From contig NZ_JAWKWO010000003.1 in NCBI RefSeq assembly GCF_041397485.1, forward strand, positions 372,001-436,000: a DNA stretch of 64,000 nucleotides, in the 5' to 3' direction. Positions 44,416-53,384 of this stretch are shown piece by piece. Below the pieces are notes generated by a model. The model searched no databases and was not told the origin of the DNA. It worked only from the letters and a program-made list of their open reading frames with translations. Each line of letters begins with the position of its first letter. Positions within the stretch are counted from its first letter, which is position 1. The stretch comes from Zhengella sp020637775. Lineage in GTDB: Bacteria > Pseudomonadota > Alphaproteobacteria > Rhizobiales > Rhizobiaceae. The position numbers were made by a program, and so were the translations under genes.

Positions 44416-45420
44416 TCAGCTCTCGCCGGCCAGGCAATCGTGCAGCGCCTTCGCCATATTGCCGATCAAGGCAAAATAGAGATCGGGCCCTGCCGGCAGG
44501 CTCGCGCCGAGCGGATCGATCACACCACTGCGCGCCGGTGTCCCTTCGATAACCGTCTGGATGAGTTTCGGTTCAAACTGCGGTTCGGAAAAGACGCAGG
44601 CGGCGGAAAGCTGACCGATCTTGGCGTGAATGGCGGCGATGCGCTCCGCACCGGGCGCATGTTCCGGCGAGAGGGTCACGGAACCCGCGGCCTGAAGGCC
44701 GAACCGGTTCTCGAAATACTGGTAGGCATCGTGGAAGACGATGAATGGCCGGTCGCGAACCGGATCGATCTTTGCTTGCACGTCGCCGATCAGGGCGTCG
44801 AGGCGCTGGCGCGTGGATGCGGCATTGGCGCGGTAGGTTGCCGCATTGCGCGGATCAGCGGCCGCAAGGCGAGCAGCGATCTCGTCGACCAGGGCCTTGG
44901 CATTCACCGGATCAAGCCAGACATGGCCGTCCACGCCATGTTCCGCCTGGCCGTGCCCTTCATCTTCGTGGCCGTGCCCCTCGGCTGCATGGTCATGGCC
45001 TTCGGCAGCGTGATCGTGTTCGTTGTCAGGTTCATCCGCATCATGCTTGTGGCGCTCGAAGGTCGTGCCTTCGCGGTAGGGCAGGTGGACGAGACCGGCC
45101 ACATCGAAAAGTTCGACAGCCTCGGCCTTCGCCGCAATGGTCTCCAGCGGCTTTTCCAGGAAGGCCTCCAGGGTCGGGCCGACCCAGAAGACGAGATCGG
45201 CTTCCTGAAGCAGGCGGGCCTGCGAAGGCTTGAGGGCATAGGTGTGCGGCGAGCCGGCGCCTTCGACGATCAGGCCCGGTTCGCCTGTTCCCTGCATGAC
45301 GGCGGCAACCAGCGAATGAACCGGCTTGATGGAGGCCGCCACCGTGATATCGGCCAAGACAGGGTGCGGCGCGGCGAACGCAAATCCCGAAGCGAGAATA
45401 AGTGAGGCGAGGCGCTTCAT
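44416..45420 (-). CDS. znuA: Zinc ABC transporter substrate-binding protein
   Basis: This 334-residue exported protein has a signal peptide to about residue 23 (HPVLADITV). It has the cluster 9 metal-binding fold with zinc-ligand histidines in SIKPVHSLVAAVMQ, DGHVWLDP and FHDAYQYFENRFG. A histidine- and acid-rich loop lies at about residues 122-168 (repeats of HDHAAEG and HGHEDEG). This is the zinc-specific signature that separates ZnuA from manganese-binding relatives. It is divergent from znuC and shares the regulatory gap with it. Confidence 0.95.
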   Translation of the reverse strand: MKRLASLILASGFAFAAPHPVLADITVAASIKPVHSLVAAVMQGTGEPGLIVEGAGSPHTYALKPSQARLLQEADLVFWVGPTLEAFLEKPLETIAAKAEAVELFDVAGLVHLPYREGTTFERHKHDADEPDNEHDHAAEGHDHAAEGHGHEDEGHGQAEHGVDGHVWLDPVNAKALVDEIAARLAAADPRNAATYRANAASTRQRLDALIGDVQAKIDPVRDRPFIVFHDAYQYFENRFGLQAAGSVTLSPEHAPGAERIAAIHAKIGQLSAACVFSEPQFEPKLIQTVIEGTPARSGVIDPLGASLPAGPDLYFALIGNMAKALHDCLAGES

Positions 45421-45453
45421 CTTTGAACCTTTGCAACTGACGGAGGGGCTTAT

Positions 45454-45498
45454 GTAATGTTATTTTGTTACGCGATTGTGTAATTGTATAACGTATGC
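45454..45498. promoter_or_regulatory. Zur-box candidate between znuA and znuC
   Basis: GTAATTGTATAACGTATGC (45480-45498) approximates the alphaproteobacterial Zur palindrome built from GTAATGTTAT and its complement. A second perfect left half GTAATGTTAT lies at 45454-45463. The 146-base gap between the two divergent znu genes is strongly AT-rich here. Binding by the zur product encoded at 47258 is expected from the family and is inference. Confidence 0.6.
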
Positions 45499-45566
45499 GA
45501 TAGAAAGGCGCAAGGGCGCCGGGCAAAAGCGCGGGCCCGCGCAACCGACACCGGAAACCGTTCTTC

Positions 45567-46448
45567 ATGGCCGCATCGCCTTCCAGTCTCTTCACTCTCG
45601 AACAGGCCGGGATTTACCGTTCCGGACGCTGGCTGGTGCGCGGTGTCGACCTGTCGCTTTCAGCGGGCGAAATCGTGACGCTTGTCGGGCCAAACGGGTC
45701 CGGCAAGTCGACGACAGCCAAGATGGCGCTCGGCATCCTGCGTCCCGACGAAGGTGCGGTGCGGCGGCGCGCCGGACTGGTCGTCTCCTATGTGCCGCAG
45801 AAGGTGTCGGTGGACTGGACCCTGCCGCTCCATGTCAGCCGCTTCATGCATCTGACCGGCAAGGTCAGCGAGGACGAGGCAAGGCGGGCGATGGACGCCA
45901 CGGGCATTGCGCATCTGCACAAGGCGGAGGTTCGCACGCTGTCCGGCGGCGAGTTCCAGCGGGTGCTTCTGGCGCGTGCGATCGCCCGCAAGCCGGACCT
46001 CCTGGTTCTCGACGAGCCGGTGCAGGGGGTCGATTTCACAGGCGAAATCGCGCTATACGAGTTGATCGGGCAGATCCGCAACGATCTGGGCTGCGGTGTG
46101 CTGCTGATCTCGCATGATCTGCATGTCGTCATGGCAGCAACGGATCGCGTGCTTTGCCTGAACGGCCATGTCTGCTGCTCGGGCACGCCCAAGGCCGTTG
46201 CCTCAAGCCCGGAATACCGCCGGCTGTTCGGCCGCCAGGCCGCGCCGGCACTGGCCATCTACGAGCATCACCACGATCACACGCATCTGCCGGATGGCCG
46301 GGTGCGCCATGCTGACGGCACGGTCACCGACCATTGCCATCCAGGTGACGGGCATCACCACCATGAGCATCGTCATGGGCCGGACCTGACGCATGGCGGC
46401 GGCCACGACGCGCCGGAAGACGGACACGGGACGGGCCGGAATGCTTGA
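45567..46448 (+). CDS. znuC: Zinc ABC transporter ATP-binding protein with His-rich tail
   Basis: This 293-residue ATPase has Walker A GPNGSGKST, the signature LSGGEFQRVLLARAIA and Walker B LLVLDEPVQGVD. After about residue 230 it carries a histidine-rich C-terminal extension (EHHHDHTH, GDGHHHHEHRHG). This is common in alphaproteobacterial ZnuC and probably buffers or senses zinc in the cytoplasm. The stop lies 8 bases inside znuB, so the two are translationally coupled. Confidence 0.95.
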   Translation: MAASPSSLFTLEQAGIYRSGRWLVRGVDLSLSAGEIVTLVGPNGSGKSTTAKMALGILRPDEGAVRRRAGLVVSYVPQKVSVDWTLPLHVSRFMHLTGKVSEDEARRAMDATGIAHLHKAEVRTLSGGEFQRVLLARAIARKPDLLVLDEPVQGVDFTGEIALYELIGQIRNDLGCGVLLISHDLHVVMAATDRVLCLNGHVCCSGTPKAVASSPEYRRLFGRQAAPALAIYEHHHDHTHLPDGRVRHADGTVTDHCHPGDGHHHHEHRHGPDLTHGGGHDAPEDGHGTGRNA

Positions 46449-47265
46449 CGATTTCTTCATCCGCGCCCTTCTGGCGGGCATGGGCGTCGCGCTCGTGGCG
46501 GGGCCGCTCGGCTGCTTCATCGTCTGGCGGCGGCTCGCCTATTTCGGCGACACGCTCTCTCATGGAGCGCTTCTCGGCGTGGCGCTTGGCCTCCTGCTGC
46601 AAGTCGACCTGACCCTGGCGGTCTTTGCCGTGTCTGCGCTCGTTTCGCTCGCCCTTCTGGTTCTGCAGCGCAGGGCCAGCCTTTCCTCCGACGCGTTGCT
46701 CGGCCTCCTGTCGCATTCCTCGCTGGCGCTGGGGCTTGTCGTCCTCGCCTTCATGACCTGGGTGCGCGTGGACCTGATGGGGCTGCTGTTCGGCGATATC
46801 CTGGCGGTATCGAAATCGGACCTGGTGTTGATCTGGGGCGGCGGCCTGGCCGTGCTGGCCGTTCTGGCCGCAGTCTGGCGGCCGCTTTTCGCAGCCACCG
46901 TGAACCCGGAAATCGCCGAGGCGGAAGGCATGCGGCCGCAACGCGCCAACATCGTCTTCATGCTGCTGATGGCCGGCGTGATCGCCATTGCCATGAAGAT
47001 CATCGGCGTGCTTCTGATCACCGCGATGCTGATCATCCCGGCGGCGACAGCCAGACGGTTTGCCTCCGGGCCGGAGCAAATGGCGCTTCTGGCCTCCGCG
47101 ATCGGCGTGGCGGCGGTTGCCGGCGGCCTGTTTGGCTCGCTGCAATGGGATACGCCGTCGGGACCTTCCGTCGTGGTCGCCGCGCTGATGCTGTTTGCGC
47201 TGTCGCTCGTGCCGCTTGGCTACGGGATGGCCGGCGGCGGCAGGAAGGGAGAAGGTCATGGCTGA
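46441..47265 (+). CDS. znuB: Zinc ABC transporter permease
   Basis: This 274-residue inner-membrane protein has about eight helices and the family motifs GCFIVWRRLAYFGDTLSHGALLG at the N-terminus. EAEGMRPQRANIVFMLLMAGVIAIAMKIIGVLL in the second half includes the ATPase-contact loop. The start at 46441 (MLDDFFIRALLAG) overlaps znuC by 8 bases. The 3' end overlaps the start of zur by 8 bases, making one operon znuC-znuB-zur. Confidence 0.95.
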   Translation: MLDDFFIRALLAGMGVALVAGPLGCFIVWRRLAYFGDTLSHGALLGVALGLLLQVDLTLAVFAVSALVSLALLVLQRRASLSSDALLGLLSHSSLALGLVVLAFMTWVRVDLMGLLFGDILAVSKSDLVLIWGGGLAVLAVLAAVWRPLFAATVNPEIAEAEGMRPQRANIVFMLLMAGVIAIAMKIIGVLLITAMLIIPAATARRFASGPEQMALLASAIGVAAVAGGLFGSLQWDTPSGPSVVVAALMLFALSLVPLGYGMAGGGRKGEGHG

Positions 47266-47668
47266 CCAAGATCATGCAATGCCTGACCTGACGCGCAACC
47301 AGGCGCTTGTGCTGGAAACCCTGTCGACTTCGGAAGGGCCGCTCAGCGCCTACGGGATTCTCGACAAGCTGCGCGATGCCGGCTTTCGCGCGCCCTTGCA
47401 GGTGTACCGGGCGCTGGAAAAGCTGGTGGAACTGGGCATGGTACACCGGCTGGAAAGCCTCAATGCCTTCGTTGCCTGCCGCCATCCGGGTTGCGAGAGC
47501 CACGAAACCATCGCTTTCGCGATTTGCGATTCATGCGGTCAGGTCCGCGAGATCGGCGATGCGGATCTGGGCGCGCGCCTGCGGGTCATCGCCCGGCAGG
47601 CGGGCTTCCGCCCGGCGCGTTCCGTGGTGGAAATGCATGGTCTGTGCCGCAATTGCCAGTCCGGCTGA
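47258..47668 (+). CDS. zur: Zinc uptake regulator, Fur family
   Basis: This 136-residue repressor has a winged-helix domain (LTRNQALVLETLSTSEGPLSAYGILDKL, then APLQVYRALEKLVELGMVHRL). The metal-binding half has structural CxxC pairs (CDSCGQ and CRNCQS) and regulatory ligands around ACRHPGCESHET. With zinc bound it should repress znuA and znuCB. A GGGAGAAGG ribosome site lies inside the end of znuB. The stop codon forms the loop of a GTCCGGC-TGA-GCCGGAC hairpin (47659-47675) that may slow or end transcription. Confidence 0.9.
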   Translation: MADQDHAMPDLTRNQALVLETLSTSEGPLSAYGILDKLRDAGFRAPLQVYRALEKLVELGMVHRLESLNAFVACRHPGCESHETIAFAICDSCGQVREIGDADLGARLRVIARQAGFRPARSVVEMHGLCRNCQSG

Positions 47669-47728
47669 GCCGGACGTGTGGCGATGCGAAAATGTCGCAA
47701 GGGAATCGTGCGGAAGTCTCTCAGCTCA

Positions 47729-47742
47729 TTGATTTATGTCAA
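47729..47742 (+). promoter_or_regulatory. FNR/FixK-type box upstream of cytochrome c peroxidase
   Basis: TTGAT-TTAT-GTCAA matches 9 of 10 positions of the anaerobox TTGAT-N4-ATCAA. It lies 60 bases before the peroxidase start, a usual distance for class II activation. Di-heme cytochrome c peroxidases are classic FNR targets, so oxygen-controlled expression is likely. Confidence 0.65.
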
Positions 47743-47802
47743 TATTCTGAAGTCTTCATGGTGGAGACTGCCCCCGTAACCGGAACCAAAAGGGGGTTCA
47801 CC

Positions 47803-48852
47803 ATGAAACGGTTCAAAACGGTCTTGCTCGCGGCCGCACTGGCGAGCGCAAGTGCAGTTTCCCTGGCCACGGCGGACGAGTTGCGCGAGAAGGCGATGGA
47901 GGCTTTCAAGCCCTTGCCATCAACGGTTCCCGCGGTTGCCGACAATCCGATCACGCCGGAAAAGATCGAACTCGGCAAGGCGCTGTTCTTCGATCCGCGC
48001 ATGTCGGCTTCGGGCGTGTTCTCGTGCAATTCGTGCCACAATCTCGCGACCGGTGGCGATGACAACATGCCGACGTCAATCGGCCATGGCTGGCAGAAGG
48101 GGCCGCGCAATTCGCCGACCGTTCTCAACGCAGTCTTCAACATTGCCCAGTTCTGGGATGGCCGCGCCGACGACCTGAAGGCTCAGGCCAAGGGGCCGGT
48201 CCAGGCCGGCGTCGAAATGGCCAACACGCCCGATAACGTCATCGCCACGCTCAATTCGATGCCGAAATATGTCGAATGGTTCAAGGCGGCCTTCCCGGAG
48301 GAAGCCGATCCCGTGACCTTCGACAATTTCGCCAAGGCCATCGAGGCATTCGAGGCAACGCTGACGACGCCGGCCCCGTTCGATGCCTATCTGAACGGTG
48401 ACGACAACGCGATGAGCGCCATGCAGAAGGAAGGCATGGCGCTGTTCATCGACAAGGGCTGCACGGCCTGTCACAACGGCGTCAACCTTGGCGGGAACGG
48501 CTACTATCCGTTCGGCCTGATCGAAAAGCCCGGTGCCGACATCCTGCCAGCCGGCGACAAGGGCCGATTTGCCGTCACCGAAACCGCCGATGACGAATAT
48601 GTGTTCCGCGCCGCTCCGCTGCGCAATATCGCGGAAACGGCGCCCTACTTCCATTCGGGCCTCGTCTGGGATCTCAAGGTCGCCGTGCAGATCATGGGTG
48701 AGAGCCAGCTTGGCGAGGATCTGACGGACGAGGAGGCCGACAAGATGGTGGCATTCCTCGAATCGCTCACCGGCAAGATGCCGGAAGTGACCTATCCGGT
48801 GCTGCCTGCCGAGACGGCGTCAACACCGCGCCCGACGGGTGAGGTGAAGTAA
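47803..48852 (+). CDS. Di-heme cytochrome c peroxidase
   Basis: This 349-residue periplasmic protein has a signal peptide (MKRFKTVLLAAALASASAVSLATA) and two heme c sites, CNSCH near residue 69 and CTACH in the second half. Other family motifs are LGKALFFDPRMSASGVFSC, RNSPTVLNAVFN and TAPYFHSGLVWDL. It reduces hydrogen peroxide to water with electrons from cytochrome c. Start MKRFK at 47803 has an AGGGGG ribosome site. An FNR-type box lies upstream and a textbook terminator downstream, so it is a single-gene unit. Confidence 0.95.
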   Translation: MKRFKTVLLAAALASASAVSLATADELREKAMEAFKPLPSTVPAVADNPITPEKIELGKALFFDPRMSASGVFSCNSCHNLATGGDDNMPTSIGHGWQKGPRNSPTVLNAVFNIAQFWDGRADDLKAQAKGPVQAGVEMANTPDNVIATLNSMPKYVEWFKAAFPEEADPVTFDNFAKAIEAFEATLTTPAPFDAYLNGDDNAMSAMQKEGMALFIDKGCTACHNGVNLGGNGYYPFGLIEKPGADILPAGDKGRFAVTETADDEYVFRAAPLRNIAETAPYFHSGLVWDLKVAVQIMGESQLGEDLTDEEADKMVAFLESLTGKMPEVTYPVLPAETASTPRPTGEVK

Positions 48853-48902
48853 CGGACAACGCGCCCGCACGGCCTCGGTGCCGTGAAGCGGAAAACCGAT
48901 GC

Positions 48903-48938
48903 GCAGCCACGCAGCCCATGCGTGGCTGCATTTTTCTT
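48903..48938 (+). terminator. Rho-independent terminator after cytochrome c peroxidase
   Basis: GCAGCCACGCA (48903-48913) pairs perfectly with TGCGTGGCTGC (48919-48929) around the loop GCCCA. ATTTTTCTT follows at once. This is the clearest intrinsic terminator in the window. Confidence 0.9.
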
Positions 48939-48945
48939 CAATTGC

Positions 48946-48959
48946 TTGATTTTTATCAT
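48946..48959 (+). promoter_or_regulatory. FNR/FixK-type box upstream of the sensor operon
   Basis: TTGAT-TTTT-ATCAT matches 9 of 10 positions of TTGAT-N4-ATCAA. It lies 70 bases before the gene at 49029 and just after the peroxidase terminator. It would place the SUOX-fold protein, the histidine kinase and perhaps the response regulator under oxygen control. Confidence 0.5.
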
Positions 48960-49028
48960 TTCAATCAACGCGGTCTTTCCTCATCCTTCCTAAAAGGGTA
49001 ATGTTGAAACAAAGAAGGGGGATGAAGG

Positions 49029-49490
49029 ATGGTGCGGATCCTTGGTTGTTTCCTGTCGCTGCTGATCCTTGCCTTGCCGGTTGCCGGCCGGGCTGGCGAA
49101 CTGGAGGTTCGCGCAGGGGGTGTGGCAACAGTCTATTCGGAAGCAGAGCTGGAGGCGCTCGGCATGAGCTCCCTTGTGACCACCACGTCCTGGACCGATG
49201 GTCCGCAGTCATTCGATGGCGTTCTTCTTTCAAGGATCGCCGAAGTGCATGGCGTGAAGAACGGCATGATGAAAGTCACGGCCATCAACGGCTATGAAGC
49301 CGAACTTGAGGTGTCGGAATTGCTGGCCTATCCGGTTCTGCTGGCCACGCGGCAAAACGGCAAGCGCATGCCGCTTCGCGAGAAAGGGCCTTTCTGGATC
49401 GTCTATCCGCGCGACGGATTTCCCGAATTCAATGATGAGCGGCACAATTACAAATGGGTGTGGCAAGTGCGCTCGCTGGAGTTCCAGTGA
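49029..49490 (+). CDS. Small periplasmic SUOX-fold (molybdopterin-binding-like) protein
   Basis: This 153-residue exported protein has a signal peptide to about residue 22. The mature part resembles the oxidoreductase molybdopterin-binding fold (sulfite-oxidase type): FDGVLLSRIAEVHGVKN, INGYEAELEVSELLAYPVLLATRQNGKRMP, and GPFWIVYPRD. The mature part has no cysteine, so the residue that ligates molybdenum in true enzymes is missing and catalysis is unlikely. Its stop overlaps the GTG of a hybrid histidine kinase. A role as periplasmic ligand-binding partner of that kinase is plausible but inferred. Confidence 0.75.
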   Translation: MVRILGCFLSLLILALPVAGRAGELEVRAGGVATVYSEAELEALGMSSLVTTTSWTDGPQSFDGVLLSRIAEVHGVKNGMMKVTAINGYEAELEVSELLAYPVLLATRQNGKRMPLREKGPFWIVYPRDGFPEFNDERHNYKWVWQVRSLEFQ

Positions 49491-51769
49491 GCATTCCGCA
49501 TCGCTCCCGCCTTTTCACTGCCGCCCGCTCTATCGTTTTGCTGTGCCTCGGCGTTCTGCTGGCCTCCACCGCCAATGCATATTTCGCGCTGACGGAGGTC
49601 CAGGAGCGGATCACCTACCGGATTCCGGAAAACACCATCTGGGCGGCAACGCAGGCGGAAGTGGAACTGGCCCGGACGCTGGCGCAATTGGCGCCCCGGT
49701 CAGCAGGCCTTGCACTGGACGAAAACCTGCCGCTCAGCAACCAGTTCGATCTCCTGTGGAGCCGTGCCACGCTTTACCAGGCAGGCGTTCTGGCCGATGG
49801 TGTGCGCGCCGATCCTGAACTGGCGAAAACCTATGCCGATTTTCTGTCCGCGCTGAAGGCGGCGGATGCGTTGCTTGCATCGGCCAGCGCCGGTGACCGG
49901 AAAGCCGCTGCGCAGATGCGCGACCTTCTTGTGCCGCACAAGGCATCGCTGCGCAAGCTGACCATGGCCAGCCTGAAAAGCGACAGGGCGGAGCGGCAGA
50001 TGCTGGCCCAAGATCACGAATTGCTGCAGCAGCAATTGTCGCACTTCGGAACCGCGGCGGCCATTCTGCTGTCGCTCATGCTGGGCTATCTGTTCGTCAG
50101 CGAGCGGCGCGCGCGCTTTCACCTTGCCTATGCCAACAAGGTGCGCGCGCATCTGGAAGAAGCGCGGGAACGGGCGGACAAGCAAGCCGAACAGATGCGC
50201 CTGCTGGCCCGCAAGGCGACAACCGCGTCGCAGGCGAAATCGGACTTCCTGGCGATGATGAGCCATGACATCCGCACGCCGCTCAACGCCATCATCGGGC
50301 TTTCCGACATCATGGAGAAGGAGGAGACAGACCCGCACAAGCGCAAGCACATCTCCACCGTGCTGCGCGCTTCGGAGGGTCTGCTTTCCCTGATCAACGA
50401 CATTCTCGACCTGACAAGGCTGGAGGCAGGCAAGCTGCGGCTGGAGCCGGCGGAGTTCTCGCCGGTGGACCTGGTCCACGAGGTTGTCGAGGTGACGGGC
50501 GTACTGGCCGCCAGGAACCGCAACCGCGTGTCGGTGCAGGTCAATCAAGACATGCCTGAACGGATGATCGGCGACCGCGACCGCATCCGCCAGGTGCTGA
50601 TGAACCTCGTCGGCAATGCCAACAAGTTCACGCGCAATGGCGATGTGATGATCGCGCTGGATTGTGCCGGAGAGCGCAATGGCAACGGGCTTGTGCGGTT
50701 CGCCGTGTCCGACAATGGCGAAGGGATCTCGGAGGGCTTGCGCCGGCGGCTTTTCCAGCCCTTCGAGCAGGGCGAGAACAGCCGGGCAACCCATGGCGGG
50801 TCCAGCGGGCTGGGCCTTGCGATCTCGGACCGGCTCGTCCGGCTCATGGGCGGGCGCATCGTTGTCGACAGCACGCCGGGTTTCGGTTCGGTTTTCACGT
50901 TCGACATCGAGCTGGCCGTTGCCGGGCCTGAAACGACGATTGACGACGATGCGGGCGCAAACATCCGCCTTGACCTGACCGGCAGGTCCGTCCTCGTTGT
51001 CGATGACACGGCGGCAAGCCTTCTCGTGGCGGAAACCATGTTCGCGCGCTTCGGGGCGGCAGTCGACACGGCCATCTGTGGCGAAGAGGCCGTGGAGCTT
51101 GGGCTTTCCAAAGCCTATGACCTGGTCATCCTCGATGTGCAGATGCCCGGAATGGACGGGCCGTCGGCAATGAAGGCGATGAAGCGCGCCGGAGCGAGCG
51201 CGGGCGCCATGTTCGTGGCGCTGACCGCCCAGAGCTTCCCGCGCGACCGGGCCAGGCTCATCAAGGCCGGCTTTGACGCCTATGTCGCCAAGCCGGTGCG
51301 GATGCGCGATATCGAGTTGGCGTTGGGCCCATTGGTGAACGGCCGGAGCCGAGGCGGATCAGCGCAAGGCGCGGCGACGCAGAGCGCCAGCGCGCCGGAG
51401 GAAGATGAAGCGCATCTCGATGCCGGTTTACTGCAATCCATGCAGGAGGATGTGGGCGAGGCGACCATGCGTCACCTCGTCAACCAGGTCGAAAGCGAGG
51501 TGGAACTGTGTATCGGCCGGCTGGAAGAGGCTTCCGCGGCGTTCAGCGGTGAGGATGTGCGAAAGACAGCGCACAAGCTCGCGGGGCTGCTTGGCCAGTT
51601 TGCCATGACGAAGGCGGCGCTGCTTGCGCGCGACCTTGAAAACGCCGCCGGCGAAGACATCGGAATTGACGACATTTCGGAAACAATCGCCGCGAGTCGC
51701 AACGGGATTCGTGCTTTACGCGCGCATCTTCATGGCCAAACAATTAACCACGAAGACAAAGCCGCCTGA
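49487..51769 (+). CDS. Hybrid sensor histidine kinase with receiver and HPt domains
   Basis: The GTG at 49487 overlaps the previous stop (GTGA) and gives 760 residues. The order is: membrane helix at about 12-32; a periplasmic helical domain of about 140 residues; a second membrane helix (FGTAAAILLSLMLGYLFV); a short coiled coil; HisKA with H260 in MSHDIRTPLNAI; HATPase (NLVGNANKFT, SDNGEGIS, SSGLGLAI); a receiver with D550 (LVILDVQMPGMDG); and a C-terminal HPt domain with H696 (KTAHKLAGLLGQ). The built-in relay means phosphate can pass on to the response regulator encoded 94 bases downstream. Confidence 0.9.
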   Translation: MSIPHRSRLFTAARSIVLLCLGVLLASTANAYFALTEVQERITYRIPENTIWAATQAEVELARTLAQLAPRSAGLALDENLPLSNQFDLLWSRATLYQAGVLADGVRADPELAKTYADFLSALKAADALLASASAGDRKAAAQMRDLLVPHKASLRKLTMASLKSDRAERQMLAQDHELLQQQLSHFGTAAAILLSLMLGYLFVSERRARFHLAYANKVRAHLEEARERADKQAEQMRLLARKATTASQAKSDFLAMMSHDIRTPLNAIIGLSDIMEKEETDPHKRKHISTVLRASEGLLSLINDILDLTRLEAGKLRLEPAEFSPVDLVHEVVEVTGVLAARNRNRVSVQVNQDMPERMIGDRDRIRQVLMNLVGNANKFTRNGDVMIALDCAGERNGNGLVRFAVSDNGEGISEGLRRRLFQPFEQGENSRATHGGSSGLGLAISDRLVRLMGGRIVVDSTPGFGSVFTFDIELAVAGPETTIDDDAGANIRLDLTGRSVLVVDDTAASLLVAETMFARFGAAVDTAICGEEAVELGLSKAYDLVILDVQMPGMDGPSAMKAMKRAGASAGAMFVALTAQSFPRDRARLIKAGFDAYVAKPVRMRDIELALGPLVNGRSRGGSAQGAATQSASAPEEDEAHLDAGLLQSMQEDVGEATMRHLVNQVESEVELCIGRLEEASAAFSGEDVRKTAHKLAGLLGQFAMTKAALLARDLENAAGEDIGIDDISETIAASRNGIRALRAHLHGQTINHEDKAA

Positions 51770-51863
51770 AGAACTTGAACAAGGGACATTGCGCATTAGA
51801 AATTGGTTAATGGCTTACCCGTAACTTCTCGGAGTGCGGAATAACACGCTGGGGGGCGTTGCA

Positions 51864-53354
51864 ATGAAAAACCCGAAGATCCTGGTGGTCGAAGACAGCA
51901 CGGCGCTTGCGGAAACCTATCGCGGTTTCCTGCGTCCGGTTTGCGGCCAATGCGACCTGGCCGGCACGGGCGAAGACGCCCTGGCGAAGATCTGCGAAAC
52001 CGAATATGACTGCATCGTCCTTGACGTGAACCTGCCGGACATGAGCGGAATCGACATCATGGCCCGGCTGCAGGAGCGCGGCATAACCACCTCGGTCGTG
52101 GTCATCACGGCCAATGCCTCGATCAGCACCGCCGTGGATGTGATGCGTCTGGGCGCCTACGATTTCCTCGTCAAGCCCTTCAATGGCGAGCGCCTGTGCA
52201 AGACGGTCGGCAATGCGATCGATGCCCGGCGCGCGGACAAGCCTGCGGACAAGGCACCGGCCAGAGCCGCTGAAAGCGCGCCGGCACCGGCAAGCGACGA
52301 TTGCGGCGAGGATGCCGGACTGGCCGGCTTCATCGGCCGGTCGCGCGCCATGCAGGGCGTCTACCGCATCCTGCAGCGGGCCGCGCCATCGAATGCCACC
52401 GTCTTCGTCACGGGTGAAAGCGGAACGGGCAAGGAGGTCTGCGCCGAAGCGCTGCACCGGCTGTCCGGCCGCGCCAAGGGGCCGTTCGTGACCATCAATG
52501 CAGCCGCTATTCCGAAGGATCTGCTGGAAAGCGAGATTTTCGGCCACGTCAAGGGTGCGTTCTCCGGTGCCACGGGCGACCGGCGCGGCGCGGCGCTCTC
52601 GGCCGATGGCGGCACATTGTTCCTGGACGAAATCTGCGAGATGGACCTTGGCCTCCAGTCCAAGCTGCTGCGTTTCCTGCAAAGCAGGCAGGTTCAGCGG
52701 CTCGGCGAGGACAGGGTGCGCGTCAGCGACGTGCGCATCGTCTGCGCGACCAACCGCAACCCGGTGGAGGAGGTGAAGGCCGGCCGTTTCCGGGAGGATC
52801 TGTTCTACCGGCTGCACGTCATTCCGGTGGAATTGCCACCGCTTCGTGCCCGCGGCGAAGACATCGTGGAGATTGCACGATCCTTCCTGCTGCGTTTTGC
52901 GGAAGAGGACGGCAAGGATTTCAAGGATTTTTCGCCCGATGCCGCGGCCTTCCTGCTGTCCTATGACTGGCCGGGCAATGTGCGCCAGCTTCAGAACGTC
53001 ATCCGCTCCGTCGTCGTGCTCAATGACGGTGAGACGGTGACTGCCGACATGCTGCCGCTGGACATGCTGGGAAGCGCCCGGCACAGCGGCGGCGAGGACG
53101 GGCCGGCGGCGCCTGAACTGACACGTCCGCTAGCCGAGATCCTGGCAAGGGCGCGGCTGATGCCCGGTGAGGGGGCGTCCGGAGAGATCAGGCCCCTCGA
53201 CGATGTCATCCGCGCCACGATCGAGGGCGCCATCGAGGCGTGCAACGGTTCGATCCCGCGTGCCGCGGCGGCGCTGGATGTCAGTCCCTCGACAATCTAT
53301 CGCAGGATGGAGAACTGGCGGGCGGATGAAGGCGACACGAAGGCGGCCGGCTGA
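51864..53354 (+). CDS. Sigma-54-dependent response regulator (NtrC/LuxO type)
   Basis: This 496-residue activator has a receiver domain with D54 (CIVLDVNLPDMSG) and an AAA+ ATPase with Walker A GESGTGKE near residue 184. The sigma-54 contact loop GAFSGA is at 231-236, a conservative variant of GAFTGA. The sensor-II region FREDLFYRLHVIPVELPPLRARGEDI and a Fis-type helix-turn-helix (IPRAAAALDVSPSTIYRRMENW) complete it. It should activate sigma-54 promoters after phosphorylation by the hybrid kinase. It is tail-to-tail with wzz at the end of the exopolysaccharide operon, whose far end has a sigma-54 promoter. Confidence 0.92.
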   Translation: MKNPKILVVEDSTALAETYRGFLRPVCGQCDLAGTGEDALAKICETEYDCIVLDVNLPDMSGIDIMARLQERGITTSVVVITANASISTAVDVMRLGAYDFLVKPFNGERLCKTVGNAIDARRADKPADKAPARAAESAPAPASDDCGEDAGLAGFIGRSRAMQGVYRILQRAAPSNATVFVTGESGTGKEVCAEALHRLSGRAKGPFVTINAAAIPKDLLESEIFGHVKGAFSGATGDRRGAALSADGGTLFLDEICEMDLGLQSKLLRFLQSRQVQRLGEDRVRVSDVRIVCATNRNPVEEVKAGRFREDLFYRLHVIPVELPPLRARGEDIVEIARSFLLRFAEEDGKDFKDFSPDAAAFLLSYDWPGNVRQLQNVIRSVVVLNDGETVTADMLPLDMLGSARHSGGEDGPAAPELTRPLAEILARARLMPGEGASGEIRPLDDVIRATIEGAIEACNGSIPRAAAALDVSPSTIYRRMENWRADEGDTKAAG

Positions 53355-53384
53355 CGGTCTGTTGCCCGTCTTCTCCGGGTCCCG

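Noticed and set aside
44416..45420. ZnuA as a manganese or iron binding protein
   Set aside because: The His/Asp-rich loop and the linked znuCB-zur genes are zinc-specific features.
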